A DNA stretch of 64,000 nucleotides from Streptomyces leeuwenhoekii (GTDB lineage: Bacteria > Actinomycetota > Actinomycetes > Streptomycetales > Streptomycetaceae), in contig NZ_LN831790.1 in assembly GCF_001013905.1 (NCBI RefSeq), forward strand, positions 4,602,001-4,666,000, written 5' to 3'. This document shows positions 8,444 through 16,553 of this stretch, in pieces. Under the pieces are notes generated by a model, which was not told where the DNA came from, did not search any database, and saw only the letters and a program-made list of their open reading frames with translations. Each line of letters starts with the position of its first letter. Positions within the stretch are counted from its first letter, which is position 1. The position numbers and the translations under genes are program-made.

Positions 8444-9574
8444 GTGACCGACATCGCCTCCGAGGCCGCCTCCCGCGCGGCCGGCATCCTCTCCCGCCCG
8501 GCCGTGATCAACGGGCTGACCGTCCCGAACCGCCTCGTCATGGCGCCGATGACCCGTCAGTTCTCCCCGGACGGCATCCCCGGCGAGGACGTCGTGTCGT
8601 ACTACGGCCGCCGCGCCGCCGCCGGTGTCGGACTGATCGTCACCGAGGGCACGTACGTCGGCCACCCCTCCGCCGGGCAGAGCGACCGGGTGCCGCGCTT
8701 CCACGGCGAGGAGCAGCTCGCCGGGTGGGCCAGGGTCGCCGAGGCGGTGCACGCGGCGGGCGGCACGATCGTGCCGCAGCTCTGGCACATCGGCATGGTC
8801 CGCAAGCAGGGCGAGCCGCCCTTCCCCGAGGCCCCGGCCGTCGGCCCCTCCGGGCTGCGGATCGGCGAGAGCGAGCCCACCGGCAGGGCCATGACCCGGC
8901 AGGACCTGGACGAGGTCATCGGCGCGTTCGCCGAGGCCGCCGCCGCCGCGGAGCGGATCGGCTTCGACGGCGTGGAGCTGCACGGCGCCCACGGCTATCT
9001 GATCGACCAGTTCCTGTGGGCGGGAACCAACCGCCGCACGGACGCCTACGGCGGCGACCCGGTCGCCCGCACCCGCTTCGCGGCCGAGATCGTGGCCGCC
9101 GTCCGCGAGGCCGTCTCCCCGGACTTCCCGGTGATCTTCCGCTACTCGCAGTGGAAGCAGGACGCCTACGACGCCCGCCTCGCCGAGACTCCCGAGGAGC
9201 TGGAAGCCATCCTCACCCCGCTCGCGGCGGCCGGTGTGGACGCCTTCCACGCCTCCACCCGCCGTTACTGGATCCCGGAGTTCGACGGCTCCGACCTGAA
9301 CCTCGCGGGCTGGACCAGGAAGCTCACCGGCAAGCCCGCCATCACGGTCGGCTCGGTCGGCCTGAACGGTGACTTCATCGAGGCGTTCCAGGGCCGGGGC
9401 GCCGAACTCGGCGGCCTCGACGACCTGCTGGACCGCCTGGAGCGCGACGAGTTCGACCTGGTCGCGGTCGGCCGCGCACTGCTCCAGGACCCGCACTGGG
9501 CCCAGAAGGTCCTCGCGGGCCGCTTCGACGAGCTGGCGCCGTACGACCCGTCGTCGCTGCGGACGCTGAGCTGA
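8444..9574 (+). CDS. NADH:flavin oxidoreductase, old yellow enzyme family
   Basis: An FMN-dependent TIM-barrel ene-reductase of 376 aa. Landmarks are the N-terminal PNRLVMAPMTR, the QLWHIG strand near residue 115, the substrate-binding ELHGAHGYLIDQFLW with the family histidine, TDAYGGDP, and DLVAVGRALLQDPHW near the end. Old yellow enzymes reduce activated C=C bonds with NAD(P)H; the physiological substrate cannot be read from the sequence. The GTG at 8444 follows GAGGAG by seven bases; an in-frame ATG at 8399 lacks such a site. It is a single gene between two terminators. Confidence 0.92.
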   Translation: MTDIASEAASRAAGILSRPAVINGLTVPNRLVMAPMTRQFSPDGIPGEDVVSYYGRRAAAGVGLIVTEGTYVGHPSAGQSDRVPRFHGEEQLAGWARVAEAVHAAGGTIVPQLWHIGMVRKQGEPPFPEAPAVGPSGLRIGESEPTGRAMTRQDLDEVIGAFAEAAAAAERIGFDGVELHGAHGYLIDQFLWAGTNRRTDAYGGDPVARTRFAAEIVAAVREAVSPDFPVIFRYSQWKQDAYDARLAETPEELEAILTPLAAAGVDAFHASTRRYWIPEFDGSDLNLAGWTRKLTGKPAITVGSVGLNGDFIEAFQGRGAELGGLDDLLDRLERDEFDLVAVGRALLQDPHWAQKVLAGRFDELAPYDPSSLRTLS

Positions 9575-9601
9575 CGCGCCGCTGCGGGCGCTGAGCCGCC
9601 G

Positions 9602-9663
9602 CACCGGACACTCCCGGCGCCGGACCGGCCGCCGGTCCCGCCGCGCGCGGGCGGTGTCCGGTG
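9602..9663 (+). terminator. Long inverted repeat after the oxidoreductase gene
   Basis: CACCGGACAC (9602-9611) and GTGTCCGGTG (9654-9663) are perfect inverted repeats. The loop holds a second hairpin, GGACCGG-CCG-CCGGTCC. The fold lies 28 bp past the stop codon. Confidence 0.6.
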
Positions 9664-9828
9664 CCCGGCGGGGCGCGGGGGGACGGCGCCGGGCGGGGTG
9701 CCGGTCCGGGCGCGCGAACAACTCCCGGTCGTGCCCCAAGGGTTGTCGCGTCTCCTGTATGGCCAGCTCGGAGCCGGGGCAGACACGCTGTGTGGCCAGT
9801 ATGCAACTCAGCGTGGAGGTGGTGGAGG

Positions 9829-10218
9829 GTGCGATCGACCGAAGATGTCGTGGAATCCCTGCGGAAGGCCCTCGCGGGCGTGGGTGTGATCCTGCCGTCC
9901 CTGTCCGTGGATCACGTGACCGGCGCGAGCGACGAGCCGTTCGCCCTGGTCGACCTGGGGCGTTGCAGTGTGCGTACGGCCGAGCGGCTGGCGTCGGTGC
10001 TGCGCGGCGAGTGCCCGGCGGTCGGCACGCCGGTGGTGGACGTGCGGAACGGGCGGCTGGGCGAGGTGGTGGAGCACGTCGGTGGTGCGGTGCGGTTGCG
10101 TCCCGTCGCCGGTGGCCGGCCGTGGGAGTGTCCGGCGGATTCGGTGGGCCCGGCGGCTCCGGAGGAGGTGCTGCGGACCCGGCTGCGATGGGCCAACCGG
10201 CAGAGCGCGGGAGCGTGA
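9829..10218 (+). CDS. Small conserved-looking protein, function unknown
   Basis: A 129-aa soluble protein read from a GTG at 9829 with GGAGG nine bases upstream. It starts MRSTEDVVESLRKAL. The second half (VVDVRNGRLGEVVEHVGGAVRLRPVAGGRPWEC) has the strand-turn pattern of a small beta-barrel such as PRC-barrel domains, but I cannot claim membership. It is transcribed alone and converges on the XRE gene. Codon use is normal for the genus, which supports a real gene. Confidence 0.65.
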   Translation: MRSTEDVVESLRKALAGVGVILPSLSVDHVTGASDEPFALVDLGRCSVRTAERLASVLRGECPAVGTPVVDVRNGRLGEVVEHVGGAVRLRPVAGGRPWECPADSVGPAAPEEVLRTRLRWANRQSAGA

Positions 10219-10279
10219 TCCGGCCGCCGGGACCCCGGCGCGGGCCCGTCCGCGGCCCGGACCGCCGTACGGACCGGCG

Positions 10280-10501
10280 TCACCCGGCGGTGGTCTCCCC
10301 GGCCTCCCAGCGCAGCAGGTCTCCCGGCTGGCAGTCGAGTACCTCGCACAGCGCGGCGAGGGTCGTGAAGCGCACCGCCTTGGCGCGGCCGTTCTTGAGC
10401 ACGGCCAGGTTGGCGGGGGTGATGCCGACGCGCTCGGCGAGCTCGCCGACGGACATCTTCCGTCTGGCCAGCATCACGTCGATGTCGACGACGATCGGCA
10501 T
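10280..10501 (-). CDS. Small XRE-family DNA-binding regulator (YozG-like)
   Basis: A 73-aa protein consisting almost only of a Cro/C1-type helix-turn-helix (MSVGELAERVGITPANLAVLKNGRAKAVRFTTLAALCEVLDCQPGDLL). It belongs to the group of minimal XRE proteins encoded beside a DUF2975 membrane protein. Its ATG overlaps the stop of that gene (TGATG), so the two are translationally coupled. The likely role is control of its own operon, through the palindrome at 11095-11111. Confidence 0.85.
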   Translation of the reverse strand: MPIVVDIDVMLARRKMSVGELAERVGITPANLAVLKNGRAKAVRFTTLAALCEVLDCQPGDLLRWEAGETTAG

Positions 10502-10998
10502 CAGATCACCCCGTCCAGCTCGGCCTCCATGCGCGCGGCCTCGACGTCGCGGGCGACGGCCTGGGCCAGCAGGGCCCGCATGACCAGGACGAGCAGCGCG
10601 ACGCCGAGGACCGCCAGGGAGAGCCCGCAGACCAGCAGGACGATGCCCGGGGCGACGGCCTCGCCCGGGGCGAGGGTGACCGCGAACGCGAACACCAGGA
10701 GCGCCGCCGCCGCGAACGCGCCGATCACGGTGTCCACGTACCGGAAGGCGGCGTGGGAGAAGACCGTGCCGCGCCGCGCCATCGTCACCAGGCGCCATAC
10801 GCAGACCAGGACGACCTGCGCCGTCACCACGCCCAGCACGATGATCACGAGGTAGGCGGCCGGCGGATACGCCAGCTCCGTGTCGGCCCCGTCCAGGTCG
10901 GCGCCCAGCAGCGGCACCATCACCGCCTGCACGAACACCGAGCCGGCGAGCAGTGCCACGAGCACGGCGCGCAGGGCCAGCACCGTCAGTCTGCCCAT
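10501..10998 (-). CDS. DUF2975 membrane protein
   Basis: A 165-aa integral membrane protein with four predicted helices (about residues 5-30, 47-70, 88-112 and 117-145). It matches the pattern of DUF2975 proteins, which almost always travel with a small XRE regulator, as here. The biochemical role of the family is unknown; it may sense membrane state for the coupled regulator (inference). A GAAGGAGGGG sequence precedes the ATG at 10998. A TTTTTC-centred palindrome lies about 100 bp upstream. Confidence 0.8.
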   Translation of the reverse strand: MGRLTVLALRAVLVALLAGSVFVQAVMVPLLGADLDGADTELAYPPAAYLVIIVLGVVTAQVVLVCVWRLVTMARRGTVFSHAAFRYVDTVIGAFAAAALLVFAFAVTLAPGEAVAPGIVLLVCGLSLAVLGVALLVLVMRALLAQAVARDVEAARMEAELDGVI

Positions 10999-11094
10999 CG
11001 CCCCTCCTTCTGCCTGTCTTGTCTTGTTCCGTTGGCCGCCGTCTGCCGTCGGGCGCGCTCGACCCCACGAGACCGATCGCCCAACGATGGAAAT

Positions 11095-11111
11095 CTATCG
11101 AAAAACGATAG
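11095..11111 (-). promoter_or_regulatory. Palindromic operator CTATCG-N5-CGATAG
   Basis: CTATCG (11095-11100), five A residues, then CGATAG (11106-11111) form a perfect inverted repeat in the otherwise GC-rich gap between the DUF2975/XRE operon and the divergent AhpD-like gene. It is placed to be the binding site of the XRE regulator, controlling one or both directions. This is inference from position and symmetry. Confidence 0.5.
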
Positions 11112-11233
11112 GCGACACAACGGGCGCCGCCGCGGTGACGGGCGTCACAGGGTGTCGCTGTCACATCGCTCGGGGCCGTCCCGTCGTAGGGGTGTAGCCA
11201 TCGACCACGGCAGGAACGGCAGAGGAGTCCGCC

Positions 11234-11713
11234 ATGGAAGCCCGTTTGAACGTCTTCGCCAGCCCGACCGCGCGCACCTTCCTGAAGCACATCGTCTCCG
11301 CGGGCCACGCGCTCAAGGCCGCCGGTGTCCCGGCCGCGACCCAGGAGCTGGTCAACATCCGCGCCAGCCAGATCAACGGCTGCGCCGGCTGCCTGGACAT
11401 GCACACCAAGGACGCCGCGGCCGCCGGCGAGACCTCCGTGCGCATCAACCTGGTCGCGACCTGGCGGGAGGCCACGGTCTTCACCGAGGCCGAGCGGGCC
11501 GCGCTGGAGCTGGCGGAGCAGGGGACCCGGCTCGCGGACGGGGCCGGGGTCCCGGACGAGGTCTGGGCCAACGCCGCCAAGCACTACGACGAGGAGCAGC
11601 TCGTCGCCCTGGTGGCCCAGATCGCCCTGATCAACACCTTCAACCGGCTGAACGTCATCACCCGGCAGCCGGCCGGCGACTACCAGCCCGGGCAGTACGC
11701 GAACTTCGCCTAG
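11234..11713 (+). CDS. AhpD-like / carboxymuconolactone decarboxylase family protein
   Basis: A 159-aa all-helical protein of the AhpD superfamily. The redox-active CxxC is in NGCAGCLDMHTKDA near residue 53, with the conserved histidine three residues after the second cysteine, as in alkylhydroperoxidases. The N-terminus is MEARLNVFASPTARTFLKH. Such proteins reduce peroxides or act as thiol oxidoreductases; the partner is unknown here. GAGGAG precedes the ATG. Its TAG stop codon is the edge of repeat copy B. It is divergent from the DUF2975/XRE pair. Confidence 0.9.
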   Translation: MEARLNVFASPTARTFLKHIVSAGHALKAAGVPAATQELVNIRASQINGCAGCLDMHTKDAAAAGETSVRINLVATWREATVFTEAERAALELAEQGTRLADGAGVPDEVWANAAKHYDEEQLVALVAQIALINTFNRLNVITRQPAGDYQPGQYANFA

Positions 11714-11786
11714 GGGTCTTTTCGGATCAGGCCGGATCAGGGTGCCAGACCCCGCGAGCCGGCATGATCCGAACGACAGGCCCCAG
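11710..11786. repeat. Palindromic CTAG-seated element, copy B (internally deleted form)
   Basis: The element begins at the CTAG of the preceding stop codon. It contains TCGGATCAGGCCGGATCAGGG, then GGTGCCAGACCCCGCGAGCC and GGCATGATCCGAACGA. Read against the reverse complement of the 63135-63300 copy, it is the same element with about 90 bp missing from the middle. The far end reads CCCCAG where copy C has CCCTAG. Confidence 0.75.
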
Positions 11787-11806
11787 CCGTCCCGGGGCCC
11801 GGGCGC

Positions 11807-12370
11807 TCAGCCCATCGGCTCCACGTCCACGCGGACCGGCGTCCCCCACACCCGCAGCACCTCGTAGTCCGTGAACTCGTGCACGAGGCGGTACGCGGCG
11901 GCGGGGCGCGGTCCGCGGAGCTGGGCGGCGATGTACAGCTCGGCCTCGCGCCGGTCGCGGCGCGGGGTGCCGCAGAGCTGCCACGCCTGGCCGTTCCACG
12001 CCTCCGGCAGCCAGCGCTGCTGGGGCTGGGGGCGGTCGCCCCGCAGGCCGTACCGGGAGGGGACCGGCTCGGCGGGCCGGGGGCGGGCGGGGCCGCCGCC
12101 GTACTCGGCGCGGCGGGCGGCGCGGCGGCGGGTCTCGCACAGCAGGCACAGGTCGGGGGCGGCGGTGTCGACCGGGCCGTTCGGGTGCTCGGGGCAGCGG
12201 GTGGCCGGGGCCGCCGTGGTGACGCTGTCCTCCAGCAGGTCCAGCGCGCGTTTCAGGTCCGCCTTGACCTCGTGCAGCCGGGCGTCCGGGGTGTCGGCGG
12301 TGAGGGCCTCGCCGTGCTCACCGAGGAGGCGCAGGGCGCGGCCCAGGGCGGTCAGCTGGGCGTGGTTCAT
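11807..12370 (-). CDS. Hypothetical protein with a Cys-rich central motif
   Basis: A 187-aa soluble protein from the ATG at 12370, which has GAGGG four bases upstream. An N-terminal helical segment (residues 1-50) is followed by CPEHPNGPVDTAAPDLCLLCETRRR, whose Cys/His spacing could bind zinc, a Pro/Arg-rich linker, and a C-terminal alpha/beta part (WNGQAWQLCGT ... YRLVHEFTDYEVLRVWGTPV). I do not recognise it. Its first 53 bases overlap the 3' end of the upstream PTS gene on the same strand, suggesting cotranscription with the mur operon. Confidence 0.65.
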   Translation of the reverse strand: MNHAQLTALGRALRLLGEHGEALTADTPDARLHEVKADLKRALDLLEDSVTTAAPATRCPEHPNGPVDTAAPDLCLLCETRRRAARRAEYGGGPARPRPAEPVPSRYGLRGDRPQPQQRWLPEAWNGQAWQLCGTPRRDRREAELYIAAQLRGPRPAAAYRLVHEFTDYEVLRVWGTPVRVDVEPMG

Positions 12371-13805
12371 GTCCCTCAGGGTCGCACACGGCACCGACAG
12401 GCACCCGTGCCGTGCCGCTCAGGCCGAAGCAGTACGTGGCCAGGAACCCGACCGCGTATCCGGTCAGCAGCCCGCCGCCGTACACCGCCGCCGCCACGGC
12501 CGGGCCCGCGTCGCCCGCGAGCAGCGGGAACAGGGCCCAGCCCGAGGGGCCGATCGCGGTCGCCCCCACCTCCGCGCCGCGCATCGCGAACGCGCCGACG
12601 AAGGCGCCGCCCGCCGCCCCGCCCGCACAGGCGGTGAGGAACGGGCGGCCCAGCGGGAGGGAGACGCCGTAGATCAGCGGTTCACCGACGCCGAGGAGCC
12701 CGGCCGGGAGCGCCGATCTGATCGTCGTACGCATGGAGGTGTCGTGGCGCAGGCGGACGTAGACCGCCGCCGCGGCGCCGACCTGGCCCGCGCCCGCCAT
12801 GGCGAGCAGGGGCAGCAGCACGGTGTGGCCCTGCTGTTCGATGAGGGTGGTGTGCAGCGGGATGAGGGCCTGGTGCAGGCCCAGCATCACCAGCGGCAGG
12901 AAGAGCCCGCCCAGCAGCAGGCCGGCCAGGGCCCCGGTGTGGCCGAGCAGCCAGGTCGCCGCCGTGCCGGTCGCCGAGGCGACCTGCCCGGCCGCGAACA
13001 TGAGGACGTACAGCGTGACCAGGCCGGAGACGAGGACGGTCAGGGTCGGTGTGAGCAGCACGTCGAGGGTGCCGGGGAACCGGGCGCGGCACCACTTCTC
13101 CACGTACGTCCCCAGCAGCGCCGCCGCCAGCGCGCCCAGCACGCCGCCCTGGCCGGGGGTGAGGGCCGAGCCGAACGCCGTCACCTCCGCCACGCCCGGG
13201 TAGACCACGACGGCGGCGACGGCCCCGCCCAGCACCGGGGTGCCGCCGAACTCCCTGGCGGTGTTGTGGCCGACGAAGACCGCGATCAGCGCCATGAAGG
13301 CGGAGGCGAGGGCGGACAGGGCGGGGGTGAGGGCGGGCAGCCACCCCAGGTTGGCCAGGAGGCCGGCGACGCCCGCGAGGATGCCGCAGCCGATCAGGGC
13401 GGGGATGAGGGGCACGAACACGTCGGCGACCCGGCGCAGGGCCGCCCTGCCGGGGGTCGCGTTGCGCCGCTTGTGGCGGTCCTTCAACTGAGCGCCGCGC
13501 GCCGCCAGTTCGGCCGCCGTGGTGACGGGGGGCGGGGCGGCGGGCGCGGCGGACGGCAGCAGCCGTTCGAATTCCGCGGTCACCCGTCCCACCACCCCGG
13601 GGCCGAGCACGATCTGGTACGACTCGCCGTCCTCCACCACGCCCAGGACCCCGGGCAGCGCCCGCAGGGCCGCCTCGTCGACCCGGGAGCGGTCGGCCAG
13701 GGCCAGGCGCAGGCGGGTCACGCAGTGGGCGGCGGAATGGACGTTGGCGGCTCCGCCGACCAGGGGCAGGAGGGCGGCGGCGAGGGCGCGGGCGTCGGTG
13801 TGCAC
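12318..13805 (-). CDS. PTS sugar transporter EIIBC, probably specific for N-acetylmuramic acid (MurP-like)
   Basis: Residues 1-70 form the EIIB domain with the phosphorylated cysteine in AAHCVTRLRL. Residues from about 100 form the EIIC domain of the glucose/sucrose-type family, with about ten membrane helices and GVGEPLIYGVSLPL near the substrate site. No EIIA domain is present, as in MurP and TreP permeases that borrow EIIA-Glc. It lies 16 bp after murQ on the same strand, which makes N-acetylmuramic acid the likely substrate, imported as the 6-phosphate. I chose the GTG at 13805 (495 aa). The C-terminal tail is an unusual Pro/Arg-rich extension overlapping the next gene. Confidence 0.85.
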   Translation of the reverse strand: MHTDARALAAALLPLVGGAANVHSAAHCVTRLRLALADRSRVDEAALRALPGVLGVVEDGESYQIVLGPGVVGRVTAEFERLLPSAAPAAPPPVTTAAELAARGAQLKDRHKRRNATPGRAALRRVADVFVPLIPALIGCGILAGVAGLLANLGWLPALTPALSALASAFMALIAVFVGHNTAREFGGTPVLGGAVAAVVVYPGVAEVTAFGSALTPGQGGVLGALAAALLGTYVEKWCRARFPGTLDVLLTPTLTVLVSGLVTLYVLMFAAGQVASATGTAATWLLGHTGALAGLLLGGLFLPLVMLGLHQALIPLHTTLIEQQGHTVLLPLLAMAGAGQVGAAAAVYVRLRHDTSMRTTIRSALPAGLLGVGEPLIYGVSLPLGRPFLTACAGGAAGGAFVGAFAMRGAEVGATAIGPSGWALFPLLAGDAGPAVAAAVYGGGLLTGYAVGFLATYCFGLSGTARVPVGAVCDPEGHEPRPADRPGPRPAPPR

Positions 13806-13821
13806 TCCCCGAGCGTGCGGG

Positions 13822-14757
13822 TCAGCCCTCCGCCGCGGCGAGCGCGGCACGCAGATGGCCGCCGGAGTCCTCCAGAAGGCGGGCCGCCGCCGGGCCGTCG
13901 ACGCCCGCCAGCAGGATCAGGATGGCGTGCTTCACCTCGCCGTCCGCGGCGGCCAGGGCGCGTTCGATCTCCTCGTCCCCCGCGCCCGTGGCCAGGGCGA
14001 CGATCCGGCGGGAACGGGCGCGCAGTTTGTCGTTGGAGGCGCGGACGTCGACCATCAGGTTCCCGTAGGTCTTGCCCAGCCGGATCATCGTGATCGTCGA
14101 GATCATGTTGAGGACGAGCTTCTGGGCCGTGCCCGCCTTCAGCCGGGTGGAGCCGGTGACGAGCTCCGGGCCGGTGACGACCTCAATGCCGTGGTCGGCG
14201 GCGGCCGCCAGGGCGCTGCCCGCGTTGCAGGACAGGCCGATGGTGAGGGCGCCGCGCGCGCGGGCGTGCTCGACCGCGCCGACCGCGTACGGGGTGCGCC
14301 CGGAGGCCGAGACGCCGACCACCGTGTCGTCGGGGGTGAGCCCGAGGGCGTCCAGGTCCGCCCGCGCCAGGTCACGGGAGTCCTCCGCGCCCTCGACCGG
14401 CGACACCATGGCCTCGGGGCCGCCCGCGATCACTCCGGTGACCTGGCCGGGGGCGGTGTTGAAGGTGGGCGGGCACTCGGAGGCGTCCAGCACGCCGAGC
14501 CGCCCGGCCGTGCCGGCGCCCGCGTAGACCAGCCGCCCGCCACGGGCCATCCGCGCGGCCACGGCGTCGATCGCGGCGGCGATCTCGGGGAGCCGCTCGG
14601 CGACCGCGGCGGGCACCGTGGCGTCCTCGCCGTTCATCAGCCGCGCGATCTCCAGGGTGGGCAGGCGGTCGATCCCGGACAACTCGGGGCGGAACGCCTC
14701 GGTGGCCAGCTGCTCCAACTCGGCTCGCAGCTCGGGGTGGTGGGAGGGCAGGGTCAT
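13822..14757 (-). CDS. murQ: N-acetylmuramic acid 6-phosphate etherase
   Basis: This SIS-domain lyase removes the lactyl ether from MurNAc-6-phosphate to give GlcNAc-6-phosphate, feeding recovered cell wall into amino-sugar metabolism. At 311 aa it is full length. GRLVYAGAGTAGRLGVLDASECPPTF carries the conserved glutamate, SASGRTPYAVGAVEHA is the phosphate loop, EGAEDSRD the second catalytic glutamate region, and TRLKAGTAQKLVLNMIST the family signature. The ATG at 14757 begins MTLPSHHPELRAELEQL. Upstream is an RpiR regulator; downstream the PTS permease follows after 16 bp. Confidence 0.95.
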   Translation of the reverse strand: MTLPSHHPELRAELEQLATEAFRPELSGIDRLPTLEIARLMNGEDATVPAAVAERLPEIAAAIDAVAARMARGGRLVYAGAGTAGRLGVLDASECPPTFNTAPGQVTGVIAGGPEAMVSPVEGAEDSRDLARADLDALGLTPDDTVVGVSASGRTPYAVGAVEHARARGALTIGLSCNAGSALAAAADHGIEVVTGPELVTGSTRLKAGTAQKLVLNMISTITMIRLGKTYGNLMVDVRASNDKLRARSRRIVALATGAGDEEIERALAAADGEVKHAILILLAGVDGPAAARLLEDSGGHLRAALAAAEG

Positions 14758-14880
14758 GGCGGGCGGCTCTCTTCGGTGACTTCCGGTGGGGGACGGGTGC
14801 GATGTGCCCGGGAGCACGGGAGCGGGGCGGGGCACGGCCGGCCGTGAGCCGTCCGCGGTCCGCCGCGGCGGGGCGGCTGC

Positions 14881-15816
14881 CTACGGTCTGGCGCGGGGCG
14901 CCCCGTGCCGGTGGGCCAGCGCCTCGTACGAGGCCGCCAGCGCGGGCCCCGCCGTGTCGTACGTCCGCTGCGCCACTCCCACGAACAGGCAGTCCACGAC
15001 GAGGAGCTGGCTGGTGCGGGACGACATCGCCGCCGGGCGCAGTTCGGTCTCCCGGGAGGTTGCGGTGGTGAGTACGTGGTCGGCGTACTGGGTGACGGGG
15101 CTGTCGGGGCGGCCGGTGATCGCGACGGTGGTGGCGCCGTGCTCGAAGGCGACGCGCAGCGGCTCGATGACGTCGCCTGTCGAACCGGAGTGCGTGATGG
15201 CGACGGCCACGTCCCCGGCGCGCAACTGCACGGCGTTGGTGACGGCGAGGTGCGGATCGCCGGGGGCGTGGGCTATCAGCCCTATGCGCAGGAGTTTCTG
15301 GGTGAGGTCCTGGGCGACCAGGCCGGAGGCGCCGATGCCGTACACGTCGGTGCGGCGGGCGGCGGCCAGCGCGGTGACGGCCGCGCCGAGCTGGACGGTG
15401 TCCAGCCCGGCGGCGGTGTCGGCGAGGGTCTGCTGCTCGTCGTAGGCGAGTTTGGCGACCACGTCGGCGATGGGGTCGTCGACCGCGATGTCGGTCGTGA
15501 TCGCGGGGGAGCCGCCCGACTGCTGCTGGGCGGCGAGCCCGGCCAGCGCCAGGCGCAGATCGCGGTAGCCGGGGTAGCCGAGCAGGCGGGCGGTGCGCAC
15601 CACGGTGGCCTCGCTGGTGCCGGTGCGCTCGGCCAGGCCGGTGACCGTGAGGGCGGCACAGCCGGCCGGGTCGCCCGCGACGGCCTCGGCGACGCGCTGC
15701 ATGGACCGGGTCATCGTGGGGGCCAGCGTGCGCACCTTGGCCACGAGCGCGGCGGGCGCGGGGACCGAACCCCGTTGGCCCGCGGGGCCGGTGGCCGGTG
15801 CGAAAGTTTCCTTCAC
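14881..15816 (-). CDS. RpiR/MurR-type transcriptional regulator
   Basis: An N-terminal RpiR helix-turn-helix (AALTVTGLAERTGTSEATVVRTARLLGYPGYRDLRLAL) is joined to a C-terminal SIS sugar-phosphate sensor (GIGASGLVAQDLTQKLLRIG, ITHSGSTGDVIEPL). Its place directly upstream of murQ implies it senses MurNAc-6-phosphate or a product and controls the operon. The start is uncertain: GTG at 15816 (311 aa) or GTG at 15828; neither has a strong ribosome site. GAAAG-type inverted repeats overlap the start region. A 123-bp gap separates it from murQ. Confidence 0.88.
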   Translation of the reverse strand: MKETFAPATGPAGQRGSVPAPAALVAKVRTLAPTMTRSMQRVAEAVAGDPAGCAALTVTGLAERTGTSEATVVRTARLLGYPGYRDLRLALAGLAAQQQSGGSPAITTDIAVDDPIADVVAKLAYDEQQTLADTAAGLDTVQLGAAVTALAAARRTDVYGIGASGLVAQDLTQKLLRIGLIAHAPGDPHLAVTNAVQLRAGDVAVAITHSGSTGDVIEPLRVAFEHGATTVAITGRPDSPVTQYADHVLTTATSRETELRPAAMSSRTSQLLVVDCLFVGVAQRTYDTAGPALAASYEALAHRHGAPRARP

Positions 15817-15845
15817 GTTCTCGGGCACGTATGAAAGATATTTTC
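15802..15845 (-). promoter_or_regulatory. Candidate RpiR operators overlapping the regulator's start
   Basis: Two short inverted repeats occur 31 bp apart: GAAAGTTTCCTTC (15802-15814) and GAAAGATATTTTC (15833-15845). They resemble the GAAA-N-TTTC symmetry of known RpiR sites and stand out as the AT-rich part of the divergent promoter region. Autoregulation is inferred. Confidence 0.4.
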
Positions 15846-15883
15846 GGTTCGGCGCCGGGGTCAAGAGTGCGCACAATGGGTGC

Positions 15884-16267
15884 ATGGACCCCATCAGCCC
15901 CCTGGAGCAGGCGTTGCACGCGGCGCGCGCCCTCGTGCTCGCCGATCTGGTCGCGGGCGAGGTCGCCGAGGCGGACGTGGTGTCCCTCGTCGAGGACTCC
16001 GTGGCGCAGCGGCGGTGGTGGGTCGAACAGTGGCCGGACGGCGCCGGGTACGTCTGCGGTCTGGTCGCGCAGGACGTGCAGGACGCGCTGCTGGACCGGC
16101 ACGGCCGCTGGCCCCTGTGCCCGGTGTGCGGCTCCGGCGACCCGCACGCCCTGGACGTCGAGCCCGAACTCGGGCCCGACCCGCACTGGGTGTGCCACAA
16201 GGCCGGTGTGAAGGTCGCGGCGGTGGGCTCGCTGGGCGCCGCCACCGGCCGCACACCCTCCTCGTGA
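15884..16267 (+). CDS. Small protein with a putative zinc-binding site, function unknown
   Basis: A 127-aa soluble protein from the ATG at 15884, starting MDPISPLEQALHAARALVLADL. The N-terminal two thirds are helical. A likely zinc site is formed by LCPVCGSGDPHALDV and HWVCHKAG (C, C, H, C) near residues 84-107. I do not know the family. It lies eight bases upstream of the DUF4031 gene and is probably cotranscribed with it; it diverges from the RpiR gene. Confidence 0.7.
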   Translation: MDPISPLEQALHAARALVLADLVAGEVAEADVVSLVEDSVAQRRWWVEQWPDGAGYVCGLVAQDVQDALLDRHGRWPLCPVCGSGDPHALDVEPELGPDPHWVCHKAGVKVAAVGSLGAATGRTPSS

Positions 16268-16274
16268 GGCTCCC

Positions 16275-16553
16275 GTGACGGTCTACATAGATCCGCCTGC
16301 CTGGCCGGGCCACGGCCGGATGTGGTCACACCTCGTCAGCGACGCCTCCTTCGACGAGCTGCACGCCTTCGCCGCCCGACTGGGCGTCCCCCGGCGGGCC
16401 TTCGAGCGCGACCACTACGACATCCCGGAGCACCGCTACGCCGACGCGGTGCGGGCCGGCGCCGTGGAGGTCGGCAGCCGCGAGGTGGTGCGGCTGCTGC
16501 GCGCGGCCGGTCTGCGGCGGCGCAAGGGGCGTGCTCAGCGGCGCAGTTCGTAG
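16275..16553 (+). CDS. DUF4031 family protein
   Basis: A 92-aa protein read from a GTG at 16275. The pattern TVYIDPPAWPGHGRMWSHLVSD, then ELHAFAARLGVPRRAFERDHYDIPEHRY and REVVRLLRAAGLRRRKG, is that of DUF4031, a small actinobacterial family of unknown function. The strongly basic C-terminus might contact nucleic acid (inference). Its end overlaps the convergent gene by 19 bp. Confidence 0.85.
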   Translation: MTVYIDPPAWPGHGRMWSHLVSDASFDELHAFAARLGVPRRAFERDHYDIPEHRYADAVRAGAVEVGSREVVRLLRAAGLRRRKGRAQRRSS

